A DNA stretch of 64,000 bases, taken from Simmondsia chinensis (Eukaryota > Streptophyta > Magnoliopsida > Caryophyllales > Simmondsiaceae). The stretch is from the NCBI GenBank assembly GCA_018398585.1, contig JAGTTD010000016.1, positions 25,591,212 to 25,655,211 on the forward strand, read 5' to 3'. Each line of letters begins with the position of its first letter. The stretch's first letter is position 1. The notes beneath the pieces are model-generated. The model worked only from the letters and a program-made list of their open reading frames with translations. It searched no databases and was not told the origin of the DNA. Both the position numbers and the translations under genes were made by a program. Below are positions 22,220 to 37,200 of the stretch, piece after piece.

Positions 22220-25200
22220 CTACTCTACAATTAGCAGGTTATTTTTCATCGGTCCCTCGCCAACGGTGGGAAATTCCGGTGATATTTGCCACTCTCCGTC
22301 CACCAAGAACTTTATCTCATACCTGTTTGAAGCACAAAATTATGGATTAGTAATGCTTTTTTTAGAAATAGAAAATAAAATTTTTTATTTTTTACTTTCA
22401 ATTTTTCTTTTATCTTTAGCTTTTCTTTTCCATTGAAAACATGTATTGGAGTGAAACATTATTAATGGTTTTTCAATATGAATAATTAGAATATGCATTA
22501 AAGTATTCCTAATTTTTCCAATTGTTTAAAAATTGAAAATCGTAAGCATAAATAATACCTTTAAATCTAAAAACCTGATAATTAGATCTAAATCCGACCA
22601 GAACAATTGCTGGAACGGATCCAAAAATTACCAGTTTGAGCACATTCGACCCTTGAACGTTCATATATCAGTTCGGGTCATATTCCACTTTGGGATACAC
22701 GATTTGAAACTGTAAATCATTCACTCATAATGTTTGATGATAAGGGCATGAAAAAGTGAAAAAGAGTAAAAGTGTGGAGTAAAAAAAGCGAGAGACAGAA
22801 GATGAAAATAGGAGAGAACAAGAAGAAGCCATGCACAACACAGAGATGAAAACTTCTGAAAAACAATTTTAACAATTCCAAAAGAATCGGAAAAGTTGCA
22901 AAACTGTTTTCCAATTTCTCCAATTCAAATTGCGCTTTTGAATATCTTTTACAATTTTCTTATTTTTTAGGAAAATTTTCTAAGAAAACTGAAAAGTTAT
23001 TTGTTTTTAAACAACCTTAAGTTTCTCAATCATTATACTCCATATGTTTCAAAATGAATGTCACTATTCTATTTCCAATGTGCCATTCTATTTTGATAGA
23101 ACTTACATTTTTGAGTAAAGATAATTCTTATTTGACACATTGCTTCGTTTTCATATTAAAAAACGTGTAAACTTACTTTACTATTACTCCAAACTGTGGA
23201 ATGATTAGCAATTTTTTCTAACATATTATGTGTTGTTTTAAAAAATAATCTACAAAAAGAATTTTCTAATAGTTTTAACTAATTTCTAATAATTTAAACT
23301 AATTTCTTTCTTATTTACAAGTTCTCTTGCTAGAAGAAAACTCACAAAAAGAATTTCTAAATTTTTGTAAATGACTTAAAAAGGTAAACTATTAATTCAG
23401 GATAAAGATGGTAAACTTTCCCTCGAACTCTGGATTACACGTAGAGAAAAGTAACAATTAAGGTGTAAAAGAGCTGAGCATGTCGAGCTCAACGCTTAGC
23501 TTGAGCTAGAACCAACTCAGTTGGGCTTGAATGTGCTCTGAGCCAACTCATTTCCACTCATTTGAAGCTTGATCTAAGCTCCTTTAGGATCCATCTGGGC
23601 TCATTTAGGGAGACTAAGCTCTTTTAGGCACATTAGCTCATAATAAGCCTGAAATTGACTTCATTAGCTCATTTAGGATCACGCCAAGCCTGAGCGTTAC
23701 CAGCCTCATTGCACTTATCTAAACAAGTTGGCTTGACTCAGCTCAAGCTTAAATCAAGCCAAAACATTTAATAGTACGTAGCTCAATAAAATAGTCAGGA
23801 AAAATGAAGACGAATGTGATACCGGCCAGGTCTAAGCAAGAGCGTGGTAGAGAATTTAGTGAAGGAGCCAGAGTACTCCGGTGAGAGATGTTCTCCCTGA
23901 CTCCACCCATCAAACGTTCCCATAACTTGTACGCTCTGCCATCATTTTTCAAAAAAATAAAAAATAAAAATTAGCCACAAAAATTTGCTCAGGTGACCGA
24001 TGAAATAAGAAATTAAAATGCCATTTTGGAGGGTAGTCAATTGAACTTTTCAAAAGGTACTAGCTAACTTAACCGGTGAAGTCTCTAGTAGGGGTGGTAC
24101 TTGAGTCTTGGAACAAATCTTGCCTTCATTTTGGGTTCCCGCGCCCGCCCGGGGGGGGGGGGGGTGGGGGCGGGGATTGGTTTGGGGGGATGGGGAGGGT
24201 TGCCCCTCTTTGCAGTCCATGTGGACTTCTTTCCAAAGAGGGTACCAACATGCCGTCACCGGATTCGATTAGAACTCTGAAGTTAAGCATGCTTGGGCGA
24301 GAGTAGTACCAGGATGGGTGACCTTCTGGGAAGTCCTCACCCTCAGGTTGGGGGGCACTCGAAAACAGCCTCTCTTCAGGTTAACACTTTGAAGGGGGAA
24401 GGCTGCGTACATCCGGCCCCCCAGACCCTGCGTAGGTGGGAGCCCTTGAGGCATTGAGTATGTTCCTTTTTCCATGAAAGGTACTAACTAGCTCAGCTAG
24501 TAAAGTCTATGAGGGTGGTATCTTGATGTCACCCGAAGTATTATATTTGGGGTTCTAAATCGTACCATTAAGTGCAACTAATTCTTTAGGGCCACTGAAT
24601 GGGTTTGTTGGGCCCAACTCACCCTGTTGTATTGTGTGTGCATCCCATGAACTAGTCAAGGTGCATGTAAGCAAGCCTAGACACCCTAGTTACCCAAAGA
24701 AAAAGGTCCACGCAAGATAAACTCCATTAAGTCTAACGACAGATAAAAGATGTGCCACTTTTTTCTATACCAAAATAATTCTCATGTTTCAATTTGGGAT
24801 GCCAAAAAAGGCCCTACTCGAGATCAATTAAATTTTTGGATAGAAATGCATATTTAAAGAAAGGAAGGAAATAAGAGACACAGGACTCAGTGATGGAAAG
24901 AAGAAGAGAGAGAATAGCTCAATCATCCTAATGTCAATGTCACTCATACTGAGTGTAAGAGTTGGATATCAATAATGTCTATAGAGGTTAGACTTGACCA
25001 TTTTCTAAGAGCCCATTTGGTACCATTTTTGGTTTCTTAGTTTTTAAATTTTGAAAACTAAAAATCATATATTGGAAACCATTTTTTATGGTTTTTAGTT
25101 TTTTATTTTTAGTTTTTTCCTAGTTGAGTGAAAATTGGAAATAAAAAACCAAAAAACCAAAAACCAAAAAGTATTTTCCATATTTTTGGTGTAATTTGAA

Positions 25201-28200
25201 TTTATGTAACGCATTTACTTTAATTGCAATGGAGATTTGAACTACCTACACCTAATACAATGTACTTAAACTATATGCTTCTACAACAACAACCACCGAC
25301 CCAGTGCATCAAGGGCTCCTGCATATGCAAAGTCGGTTGGGGGGGGGGGGGGAGGATGTACGCAGCCTTACCCCTTCAAGGTGCTATCCTTGGAGGAAGG
25401 CTATGTCCACGGACCCCCAACCTGAGAAGCAAATAGGCATACAAGCACGAATCATGAAGCATGGAACATGAAGCAGCAATAGGCCATAATGAAAGCATGG
25501 AGCATGAAGCAGCAATAGGCCATACCATAACTTCCAGACATATCAAGTAAAATTACATAGGCTATGCTGTATGCTCCTACAACAGTACCAAATATGAAGA
25601 AAAGGGCTGCACCACTAAAAATGGAAAAAACAAAAAATTAACCACAGAGCCTTTGAGTGTAATAATGCATTCCCTAGATCCAGTTGAAAATAATTATAAA
25701 CAAAAGAAACATGAGGAGAGTTAAGGAAATACCTCAGCCATGCCGACCCACATTATGGGAACCTCCTTTGGCTGTGCTGCATCAACATCCTTTATCTGCT
25801 CCTCCAATTTTTTCTGCACAGCTGCAAATTCAACATAGGAGTGTAAATGAGTTGAGTTGCGTCGAGTATCCTCCTATTCAAACTCAAAGTCAATATGTCT
25901 CATCAAGCTTGAGTTTGAGCCAAGCTTTTATTGAGAGTTTGATGAAATATTAGTGCATTCGAAATAGTACCGATTTAGACTGTTAGCCTTATTGAGCTGA
26001 GTGGAGCTCGTTATCAAGTAAAGTAGACCTTATAGTGGAGCCAAGCTTGCTATCGAGTTGAGCTCGCAACCGAGCCGAGCAATTCGAGTTACTATCGAGC
26101 TAATATCAAGCGTTAACAAGCCCTTAACGAACTCTTAATGAGCCCTTATTGAACCTTTATTTAACTATTTGCAAACATTAACAAGTCGAACATCCCCCTC
26201 GAGTTGAACTCATTAAGCATATCTAGGCTGCTTGAAATCGGTTCAATAAGCTAGCGAGCCTCCAAAACAAACACAAACAATCTCTAATTGATTTTGAACA
26301 CGAGTAGCTCATTGGAACACTTGGTTCATTTACACCCTAGCCACATATATCTTTTCTATTTATGTAGGCAGGGGTGGGGACTGGGGATGAGTTTGCTTGC
26401 CACATGCCATAGTTGTACACTTGGACTTCTTCCCCAGAGAATCAAACAAAAATTACTATGTAATGCGACATCATCTCTCTTCCTCCCCCTCCTATCTCTC
26501 TCTCTCTCTCTCTATATATATATACATAGAACTAACTTTTAAATGAATTTATTACAAGTTAAAATCTTTCAAAGGGATAAAAGTTAATGATTGTACGTCT
26601 AATCTACAAATTTTTGCAAGCATAAGACTCACGAATAACTTGTGTTGCCTTAAATAAAAAGTTGCTATCTTCACAGCCCATTATGCTCTGCGGTAATGCA
26701 ATCGCGACTGTAATGCGAATGCAAATTGTGATTTGATTCCATGGTACCAAGAAGAGGGAGAACTCTATGGCAACTTAACCTTATAACTGAAGACACAACT
26801 TCTGTTATGACACAGTTTCCACAAATCTCCATCAATGAAAGGACACCAAATTATTAACGATCTATTTGGTTTTACAGAAGCCGTCTTCTCTTTAATCTCC
26901 ATTAGTTCTTTACATGAATGACTATCAACCATAACCGAACCGTAAAATCTTTTCCTCTATGTAGGGGAAGCTGATATCCTATCAAGAAAAGAGGAAGATA
27001 TGTTTCTTTACAAGGGAGAAAATATTTTCCATCCTAATCTTACATCCTCAATCTCACTTCAATCCAAAATGGACCAAAAGCAAACTATATACAAATTTAT
27101 AAAATAAAATTGACTCTAAACCCAACAAAGAAAATCTATCAGAAAAACGTATCTTTAGTCAACAATCTTTTAAGAGAGCGATTTTTTCAGAAAGAAAATA
27201 TATTCCTCAAAACAAACAGAGCCCAAAAGTTTAACTATATTTGCCACTTGTGATACTTGTAATGAAAACAATGAAAACAACTCTTAAATTGTGTACTCTT
27301 CATTGGGTGTAAACGAGCCGAGTTGAGCCGAGCTCCCTCTTATTTGAACCCGAGTTTGATAATGCTTATCTAACTCGAGCCCGAGCCCGAGCCGAGCTCT
27401 TATCGAGCATTTTTGACCCCTTGTTCGAACTCGGCTCTATAAGAATATAGTGTGTTCAATACTCAGCTCGGCTCGTTAGGCTTATCGAGCCAAGTCGAGC
27501 TCGTTATCGAGTCGAGTCGAGCTCGTTATCGAGTCGAGTCGAGCTTGTTATCGAGTCAAGTTGAGCTCGTCATAGAGTCGAGTCGAGCTTGTTATCGAGT
27601 CGAGTCGAGCCCATTATCGAGCCCAATTGAGTTTAAAACCGAGCCAAGCTTGCAATCAAGTCGAGCTCATTAACAAGCCGAGCTTTTTAAGTTATGATCG
27701 AACTATTTTTGAACTAATACCACTGTTATCGAGCTCATAATGAGCACTTAACTATCTGATATCGAGCCCCTTAACGAGCCCTTATCAAACTGTTCTTGAA
27801 TATTAGTGAGCTGAGCACCCCCCGGTTCGAACTCGGCTCGTTAAGCTTATCGAGCATGTTCGAACTCGGCTTGATAAGCTATAGAGCTCTCCTAATGAAC
27901 ACGAACGAGCCCTAATTGATTTCGAACACGAGTAGTTCATCGAAAGCTCTGTTCGTTTACAAACCTTACTCTTCAACACAGTATGGAAAAAAGCAATTTA
28001 TAGTTGGATAAAAACTCTCAGTGATTAAAAGGCCCTAAATGCTGGACAAAATTAAGAACAGTAGGCATTGGCGGATTGTGATGACAAAATAGGCTGTGCA
28101 CTTCTATTATGAAGTATTTTGGATGGAAAAACACAATGCAATTCTACAAATATGAGTTAATACCAATAGCTTATTACAGTACCAAGAAAAAGAATGCAAT

Positions 28201-31200
28201 TTAGAGATACAAGCCACCAGAAAAGGAAATACTCAGCACAAAGCTTTGATCAGCCACCAAGAACTCAGGGTCAAGGATAAATAGCAAAGAAATACATAAG
28301 TTCAGCAAAGCACTATTCTCATCCTGCGGGTTTAGTGAGAAATGGGGATTTTCAAAGCCTCATATGCCACGATATTGAGCCAAGGAGTGCTCCAACTTTT
28401 GCAAAGCTGAGAAAGCAGGATTAATCATCTCCTCTAACTGACAACTCTCTTGGTGAGATTTGAGGGTCCAAGTCCCTCTATTAGCATTGATCTCAAGTCT
28501 GATGCAAAGCAAAAGGATCCATTCTCTGAAATCCCCAGCACAAAGTAGGGGAGTAAATGGGCTCGCAAGCCAACTCATTATTAGAGCTTGAAAGGCTTGG
28601 CTCATTTCAAGCTCGAGCCGAGCCAAGTAGGCTTTTTAGCTTATCGAGCAAAGCCTAAGCCTAGTGAAGCATATATATGCATATATATAGTTCAAAGGTT
28701 GTTGAGTTGGTTTCAGTTCAACCGAGCTTGAGCCTATGAATAGCCAAGCTTAAGCTTGAAGTTTCCGAGCTCAGCGAGTTTCGAGCCAAGCCTGAGTCGA
28801 GCCTTGAGCTTGATTAGCTCGGGCTTGGCTCAGCACATATGAACCCCTAGCACAGGGCGCCTATCCAAGCACATGCCACTTCCGGACACTATCATCAAGC
28901 ATCAAGTTATTCCCTACTGATGCTATCGCTAACTCAAAAACCTACTGAAATAGAAAATATATGCTGGAACTACGCAGCATAACCACAAGCTGATGTGTTC
29001 TGTCCCCGTTTACACAAAGGTAAAAATATGGCAGAAAAAAGCATGTAGTTTACGATGCGTAGACCGACCAATACTACAAAGTCACATAATAGAACAATAT
29101 GAAAGCTTACCTTCGAGCCGAGAAAGCAGATGAGAGTGGATATACTTCCCATTAATCTTTCTTGAACCTTCTGGAATTCCAGCCTTTGCTATTTGATCTG
29201 CTAGTGCCACTAGAGCCTGCCACAAGTAAACATACCACACAGTACTAATGAAAACACAGCATGCTAGCAGCTACTATGACCTCCTGAGTCTACACATTTG
29301 TCAATGATTTCATCCTTCACAGATCTAAGATAAATTTGGTTAAAAAATGATACAGCATAAGCAGAAGACTAAAGGATGAGGATTCAAGCATTCCTGACAT
29401 CAAGGGGACCATTTTATTTTCAAGTGTTTGTCCCAGTTTATAAATATTTTTGATTGAAAAAATAATTATTATTAAGAGTGAAATAATATACGAAGAGTTA
29501 ATAATATTTAATATGCTCTCAAACACCAAAACCAAAAAATTAATGACATAAAGCCCTCCAATCCATTTGCATACCGGCCATGTTAGCAAAGTCCACAAAG
29601 CTCATTGTCCAAAGAGCTCCTAGAAACTGCCTTATCCCATGAGAAATTCATGTCTTCTTATGAAGAGATATGTCCCTTTATGTGAAAAGTCATGTCTCTT
29701 CCAAGAGACACTCGAGACACTACGTAAGGCTCTTATCAAATAAATTTAAGTACTTAGAGAAAAAGACACTTGAAAAACAACATCCTTCTCTCATTCTTTA
29801 GTCTCAGTTATCCATCCCCTCTATGCTCTTACTCTCACTTTATTTTGGGTTTCGTTATCCTCGGGTCTATTTCGGTATAAGTTTCAAGAAAAGTGGTTTG
29901 CTGTATGCCTTGAGACCGGTGATTGAATTTGATACCTGTTTTACATATTTCCCTAACATTGTATGGGTCTTTGACCTATTCTACAATTATTTTCCAATGA
30001 ATCAAGGCTACATTATTAGGACTATAGTTCAGTATCTAGGTCACATGTAAGTCAACTTTCTTTTCAGCCAGGAGACTGTAGCACATATAAGTGGACCTAT
30101 TTTATAATTATTTTCCATATATTTCAAGGGTAGATTATCAAGAGGACTACATTTTACTATCCAGGTCACAAATTGACCAGGTAAGTAGTTGTTCTTTCTA
30201 CTCAAGAGCCTCCAGCACATATGAGTGCACCTCTTGCTCCAACTTATGAATAAAAAACAGAATCACCACTTTTTATTACTGATTTTGTTGTTGTAATTTT
30301 CTGCTAGAAGTCGATGGGAAAATTATGCTGTATCAGAGGCTAGACTATTGAATAATATTTGCCTAATGTTATTGCCAGCATTTAATAACTATTGCTCGGA
30401 CAATAATAATCTCTAATATCTAATTTCCTTTAATGTCATTCCCTAGGTAAAGATTGAGCCAAGGTCTGAAAGGACTGAAGCTGAAACTTATTCAAATCTG
30501 AGAATCCAGGAAAGTAAGTCAAAACGCTATGTCTTTCCTCTTCGGTGGATTCAGGAGGGTAAATTAGTTGATGTTACTCGATAATCAACTTCTACTAAAG
30601 TCAGGGATTTAAAAACTAACTGCCAGAGCTGTCACTCATGCTGCTGGGTAGGTGCATCCATTTTGATCTGCATAATTTAGATAATTTTGCCTCCCTTCAC
30701 CAGAATCAAAAAGATTGCACTTTCAAAACACAGTTGAGCTCATGGTGCCATAGAAGCAGGCTCTGGTGACAGTTACATAAAAAGCTATGGTATTGTCGGA
30801 GACAATTTTTGGTTATGTCAGTCCAACTAATTCGGTAAAGCTTCCGAATTAAAAATAAATAGTTCAGTTAAGCTCAATAACTGAACAGAAACAATATCAT
30901 TGCACATGAAAATTTCTTTTAAAGCCTAATGAAAAAGAAAATGTGATTTCCAGGACATATATGCATTTCAGATTAGCTTTTAGCTCCTTAGGGCTTGTAT
31001 ACACCACGCTGAAATATGATTTAGTTAGTTTCTTAATAAGACTCATAGAAATCAAAGGTAAACTCTAAACCACAAAATCCTTACTTTTACAAACAAATGT
31101 CAACGAGCATTAAAAATAAATGACAGACAGAAGATTCAAGAAGAAAAGGATTTTTTCTGTCCATTTAAAAAGGAAAAAAAAAAAAAAAATCCTAACGGAC

Positions 31201-34200
31201 AATAACACCAGATAGTCAGCAGCCAGAAACATAAACCCAACAGTTGTGAGCATAAAGATTTACGTCAACGTTGATGATAAGCTCTGTTTTTAAATAAGCT
31301 CTTTTGAGGAGCAGTTGTTGCTATAAAATCTATCTTCGTACAGAAAATAATGATAAGAAAAATTCTGTTACAATTACTTAGAGGTTAAGTGTAACATCAT
31401 TTAGGTACCTGAGGATTTGTCATGTTTAAGGTATCCTCTATTATCTGACATTACATGAAATCAAAATAGGAACTGATGGTGGAGGGCTTTCTTTCACTTG
31501 ACTTTTCGTTGTTACCTAGTGCAAAAGTGACAGAAAATGCGAAACCCAATATTTTCTCCCATCATTTCTGCTTCACTGACAAATTATTAGGTTGGTTATA
31601 GAGAATTTCTATTTCTTTTCCCATAATTGATGCTGTTTTCAAGTTGTTGAGTAATATTTTTAACCGTCATCTCAACTCTATGGACAACGTCACTGTGAGG
31701 ATGCCAAAAAATAATATCAAATAGTAGAGGACACTTCAAAAGATTATAAAAACTCAAGGTACCGTAAATATATTACGCCTGACCTTAAGCTACCTATAAG
31801 AGGGCGTTTTCCAGCAACATTACAAAAAAGCATTTAAAAAATGCAGGTACCTGTACTTCGAGTTCAAGAACAGCGAGCTCGCTCTTGAAATTAACCAGAG
31901 TATTTTGATTCAGTAGCAACTACAAGGAAGAACAACGTAAGAGCAATGTTAAATATGAAAATCTGGAACATTCTGTTTCAACCAATTTGCTACAGAAAAA
32001 ATATGGAGAAATTTGCCTGGTTATGTATTGAGGGCCATTAACCATCAAAAGCGGCAAGTATGCAGGAACATCACATTGTCATTCAAAATGAATTTCATGC
32101 AAAGTGGTCTATCCATCACCATATCAATGAACAGATTAATCAATGCGACGGTGAACTAATAATATTGAAATGTAAACAGCCACAGCGCACAGATTCAGGC
32201 AAATAATCCTTCAGCCACTTATTACTGAATGAGATGAGCCTGATAATGTAAATGATATGTATATAAATAAAAGAGAATCTATTACTTAAGTAACATGAGG
32301 TTTGAGTGTTTACCACCCGTTACCTTGACGTTCAAAAGTTTTATCTCAAGTACCCTAAAGTTGAAAAAAGTTGATCAATCAAGTATCTTCTTCCTAAATT
32401 CGGTGATTTTGGATGGAAAGTATTGATGGACATGATTCAAATTATTTATAAGCATTCTTTGTCAGAACATGTTGATCTTTTTGCCGAACACGTTGACATG
32501 AAACATTACTACGCAATACATAGGTATCTCCCGTTGTGGTATGCGGGCAAGACCAGAGGCAGGAATGGAGTTGGCATCATTGTGGATGTTGGCATCAAGG
32601 ATAAAGTAGTTGGAGTAACCAAGACTGGGGATAGGATCATAAGCATCAAGATGGTTCTAGATGGGGAGGTATTGAACGTCATTAGTGCCTATGCACCTCA
32701 AAATGGACTAACAGAGCGCGAGAAGGCAACATTCTGGGAGGAGTTAGACACAGCGATGCAAGGTATACCCCAAACCGAACAGGTAATGATTGGCGGGGAC
32801 TTTAATGGGCACGTCGGCACAACTGTGGATGGGTATGCGTCATATCATAGAGGTTTTGGTTTTGGAACCAGGAATGCGGAGGGTCAAGCCCTCCCAGATT
32901 TTGCGGTCACTTACGACTTGACGGTGGCCAACACCTTTTTTAAAAAGCGTGATGAACACGTCATCACGTATCAAAGCGGTGAGATAAGGACACAGATTGA
33001 CTACATACTCTTAAGGAAAAGGATACAAAGAAACTACAAGGATTGTATGGTTACGCCAGGAGAAGATCTCTCTACACAACACAGGGTGTTATGGGCTGAT
33101 ATAGAGACCAAAAAGAGGGCCAAAAGAACCACCAAACCCACCCAGACACATACTTGTTGGAGGGATTTGACGGGAGAGAAGTTTAAAGTGTATAGGGGAA
33201 GAGCAATGTCTGAGCTCGAGTGGGACTGCGAGGGAGATATAAACCAAATGTGGAACCAACTGGCCCAAAAGATTAGAGGGCTAACATGGGAAGTTCTGGG
33301 CGTGTCAAAGGGAGGGGCGCCAAGCTATAGAGAGTCCTGGTGGTGGTGCGAGGAGGTCCAAGAGAAGATTAAAGCCAAATGAGACCATTTCAAGGAGTGG
33401 ATTCGCAGAGGTGATGAGGATAAACGACACCAGTATCAACAAGAAGCAAAGAGAGCTGTCAAAGAAGCACAATCTAGAGCATATGAGGTCTACAAGAGGC
33501 TGGAGACCAAGGAAGGAGCTATGGATATATATAGAATTGCCAAGGCGAGAGAAAGGAAGACAAGGGACTTGGATCGAGCACAGTGCATAAAAGGGGAAGA
33601 CGGACAGGTCATCATGGACAAGCAACTAATTAAAGCTAGGTGGAGAGCATACTTCCACGATCTGTTCAATGATCTAGGGGATACAGAGATATTCCTTGGT
33701 GATCTTCAAACACCTGAGGAGCACCAGAATCACTAGGAGTGCAGGCTAATTAGCTCCGAGGAAGTCAAGGAAGCCCTGAAACATATGGGAAGAGGTAAAG
33801 CAGTTGGCCCAGATGATATACCCATAGAGACATGGAAATGCCTTGGACAGAAGGGCATCAGTTGGTTGACTAAACTATTTAACAAAATCCTCAAAGGGGA
33901 GAGGATGCCCGATGAGTGGAGGAAAAGCACATTGATCCCGATCTATAAGAACACAGGCGACATTCAGAGCTGCGCCAACTATCGGGGTATCAAACTAATG
34001 TGCCACACACTGAAGTTGTGGCAGCAGGTCATAGATAGGAGGTTACGACAACAGACAGAGGTGTTCGAGAACCAATTCGGATTTATGCCCGGAAGATCAA
34101 CAATAGAAGCCATCCACATCCTAAGGCGAACGATAGAGCACTACAGAGAGAGATAAAAGGACCTACACATGGTTTTCATCAATCTGGAGAAGGCATATGA

Positions 34201-37200
34201 TAGAGTGCCAAGGGAGGTGTTATGGAGGGTTTTGGATAGGAAAGGCATCGCCGTGCCTTATAGCTGGGCCATTAGAGACATGTACGAGGATGCACAAACT
34301 ACGGTACGCACAGTGGAAGGTAAGACAGACGCGTTCCCGATAACAATTGAGGTACACCAAGGATCTGGCTTGAGCCCCTATTTGTTCATTCTGGTAATGG
34401 ATGAGCTCACTAGAAACATCCAAGGAGGTGTACCTTGGTGCATGCTTGTCGCAGATGACATAGTGCTGGTGGGGGAATCAGGGGAGGAGGTTAATGAGAA
34501 GCTAGAACTGTGGAGAAGGGCATTCGAATCGAAGGGCTTACGACTCAGTAGATCCAAGACCGAGTACATGGAGCTTAAGTTCGATCCCACCACCATGCCT
34601 AGCAGAGAAGACGTCAAGATTGGATTAGACACTATACCGAAAAAGGAGAGTTTTAGGTACTTGGGGTCTATGATACAACACAACGGTGAAGTTGACGAGG
34701 ATGTCAACAACCGGATTAAGGTAGTATGGCATAAATGGAGAATGGCCTCAGCGGTACTTTGCGATAGAAAGTTTCCCTCAAAACTAAAGGGAAGATACTA
34801 TAAGACGGTAGTAAGGCCGGCCATGTTTATGGGGCGGAGTGGAGGGCAATGAAACAACATCATACACAAAAGATGAAGGTGGCCGAGATGAGGATGCTAT
34901 GGTGGATGTGCAGATGCACAAGGAAGGATAGGATCAGGAACGACGTCATAAGAGGTGAAGTGGGCGTGGCCGCCATTGAGGATAAATTAAGGGAGCAACG
35001 TTTGAGGTGGTTCGGACATGTTAGGAGGAGACCGAGCATCGCTACGGTCAGGAGATGCGAGCAGCCTCATACTACGCTAGGCAGGAGAGGAGAGGTAGGC
35101 CAAAGAAGAGATGGCTGGAGACGATCAGACACGACCTCACCCACCTAAACCTTCGGGAGAATATGGCCTTAGATAGAGCCCAATGGAGGGCTTGCATAGG
35201 AGTAGCAGAGGTAGCGGAGTAGAGTACGGTAATCCAGCTTTTGTGTTATCTCTAGTGCTCTAGGCCTTTAGGGTAGTCCAGAGCAGGCGCGCTTTTGTGC
35301 GATCCGAGCTCTTGATTGACTAGCTGTTCATTGGCTTATTTGCGATCTGCTATGTCTTTGACTTTATTTGCCTAGCTTTGCCCTGCTTACATGCTTATAT
35401 GCTTATTGGCTCTCGTGCTGCTAGGCTACAAGGCTACATTACTGCGGATAAGCTTTTCAGGTTGGAGGTCCTCGAAAACAACTTCCCTTCTGGGCAACCC
35501 CCAGAAGGGGGAAGGCTGCGTACATCTACCCCCCAAACCCCGCTTTTGTGGGAGCCCTTGAGGCACTGGGTGGTTGTTGTTGTTGTAGATAGGTATCTCC
35601 CATTAAAATAAATTTTTACAATAATCTGTTGAATTTTCACTAAAAACACTACTATAACTCATATATTATTTTGATCAGGTTGCATATCTACAATTTCTGT
35701 TCCGTTCAAAAAAAAAAAAAAAAATTTCTATTGAAAATTTGCCGCATTCTGACAAAAAACCACAAGATTCCGGGTACAATACCTAGATGATAAAATTTGC
35801 AAACCTCAAGATACCTTATTGTATAAATTGAAATGTTAGGTACCTAGGTTATAAATGCTTAAGCATCAAAGTACCAAACTAATAAATTCCTAAATAAGAC
35901 AAGGATACAAGCACTTGAGATTTGTCACATAGCTGTAAGTACTTGCAAATAAGATCCATATTGCATGCAATTTAGATGATACTTGATAGTGTTTATATTC
36001 ATACTGGAAAAAAAACTTCTTAGGCCCTAGCTTTGATGAATTAGCCAGTATGCCACACAGCGTAAGGCATATGGTTCACTTTTCACTAGTCTTGCGACCA
36101 CACGAAACTTCTGACATCTAGCTTTGACAAAAAAACAAGTGACCTTTTCAAACTTCAAATTCCATAATTCAGAGAGTCTCTCCTTGGAAGTATACAAGTT
36201 GGAGGAAAAATGATTTATGGAAAAATGGAGGTTCAATTTGAGTCAACCAAATGTCATTCCATGGTATTTCAAGTTGTATACTCCAAGTAAACACACAACA
36301 TGACCAGCAAACAGTTTTACAAGTAGCCAATCAGCCATACAAAGTAATCAAGTTCATGCATCACAACTTAAAATCTAAGTATCTACAGCTTATCATGTCA
36401 AAGTTTTATCGAACGCATCAGTCAATCTTCTACTGATGCGTAATGGACTAAAGGCAGGAGGGATAAGTTTTTAGATTAAACATACTAACCATAAGTTTTC
36501 AGCTCAAATTAAGCATACAACATTATCTGCCCTTGATCTGCACCAGTAGCAGCTCATTCTCTGCCCATAGTGAATAAGCAAGCAAAAACTACAAGGTAAT
36601 TGTGAAATGCAATGGAAATGAATGTTCTTTAAGGGCCTATTTGGTGTCATTTTCTATGTTTTTGGTTTTTTAAACTAGAAAGTAGGTTTTGGAAACCCTT
36701 TTTTTTGGTTTGTCATCTTTTATTTTCAAAATTTTCCTAGTTTGAGAAAAATTGGAAACAAAACAATCAAAAACAAGAAAAATTCAAAACCTAACTTTTA
36801 GTTTCTTAAAAACAAAAAAATTACAAACAAAAACAGGCACCAAACAAGTCCTAATGTTCTTACACTGAAATCTCAAGAACATAGTCCTTATGGTATGGAG
36901 TGAAAACATTGGTCTAGAGCACAGCAATCACAATGCAGTTGCAACATCTAGTCAAATACGAGTCATCGACTCCTAAAAGAGAAGAGCTCATATAAACCTG
37001 TCGTTTCAAGAAACGGTTCTGTTGATTGGCTTCACTCAGTTTCTTCACAAGCTTGGCTCTTTCTGTATCCGCAAGTAAAGATTTCAACTGTGAATGAATA
37101 CACGCGACTGTTAGCATTAAAACATATATAAAACAAGCAGATACAGAAAGGCGAAAACTCAGTATATGCTGTGACATCTGATCCGAGTTCCATACATAAA

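Noticed and set aside
24249..24338. Functional 5S rRNA gene
   Set aside because: The first quarter of 5S is missing, several positions are changed, and the match runs directly into a LINE-type tail at both sites.
27452..27673. Ser/Glu/Arg repeat protein
   Set aside because: The repeats reflect a TCGAG tandem array inside a MITE with a perfect 8-bp duplication.
32423..32532. LINE protein start at 32423
   Set aside because: The target-site duplication at 32520-32532 puts this stretch outside the insertion. The open frame crosses the junction by chance.
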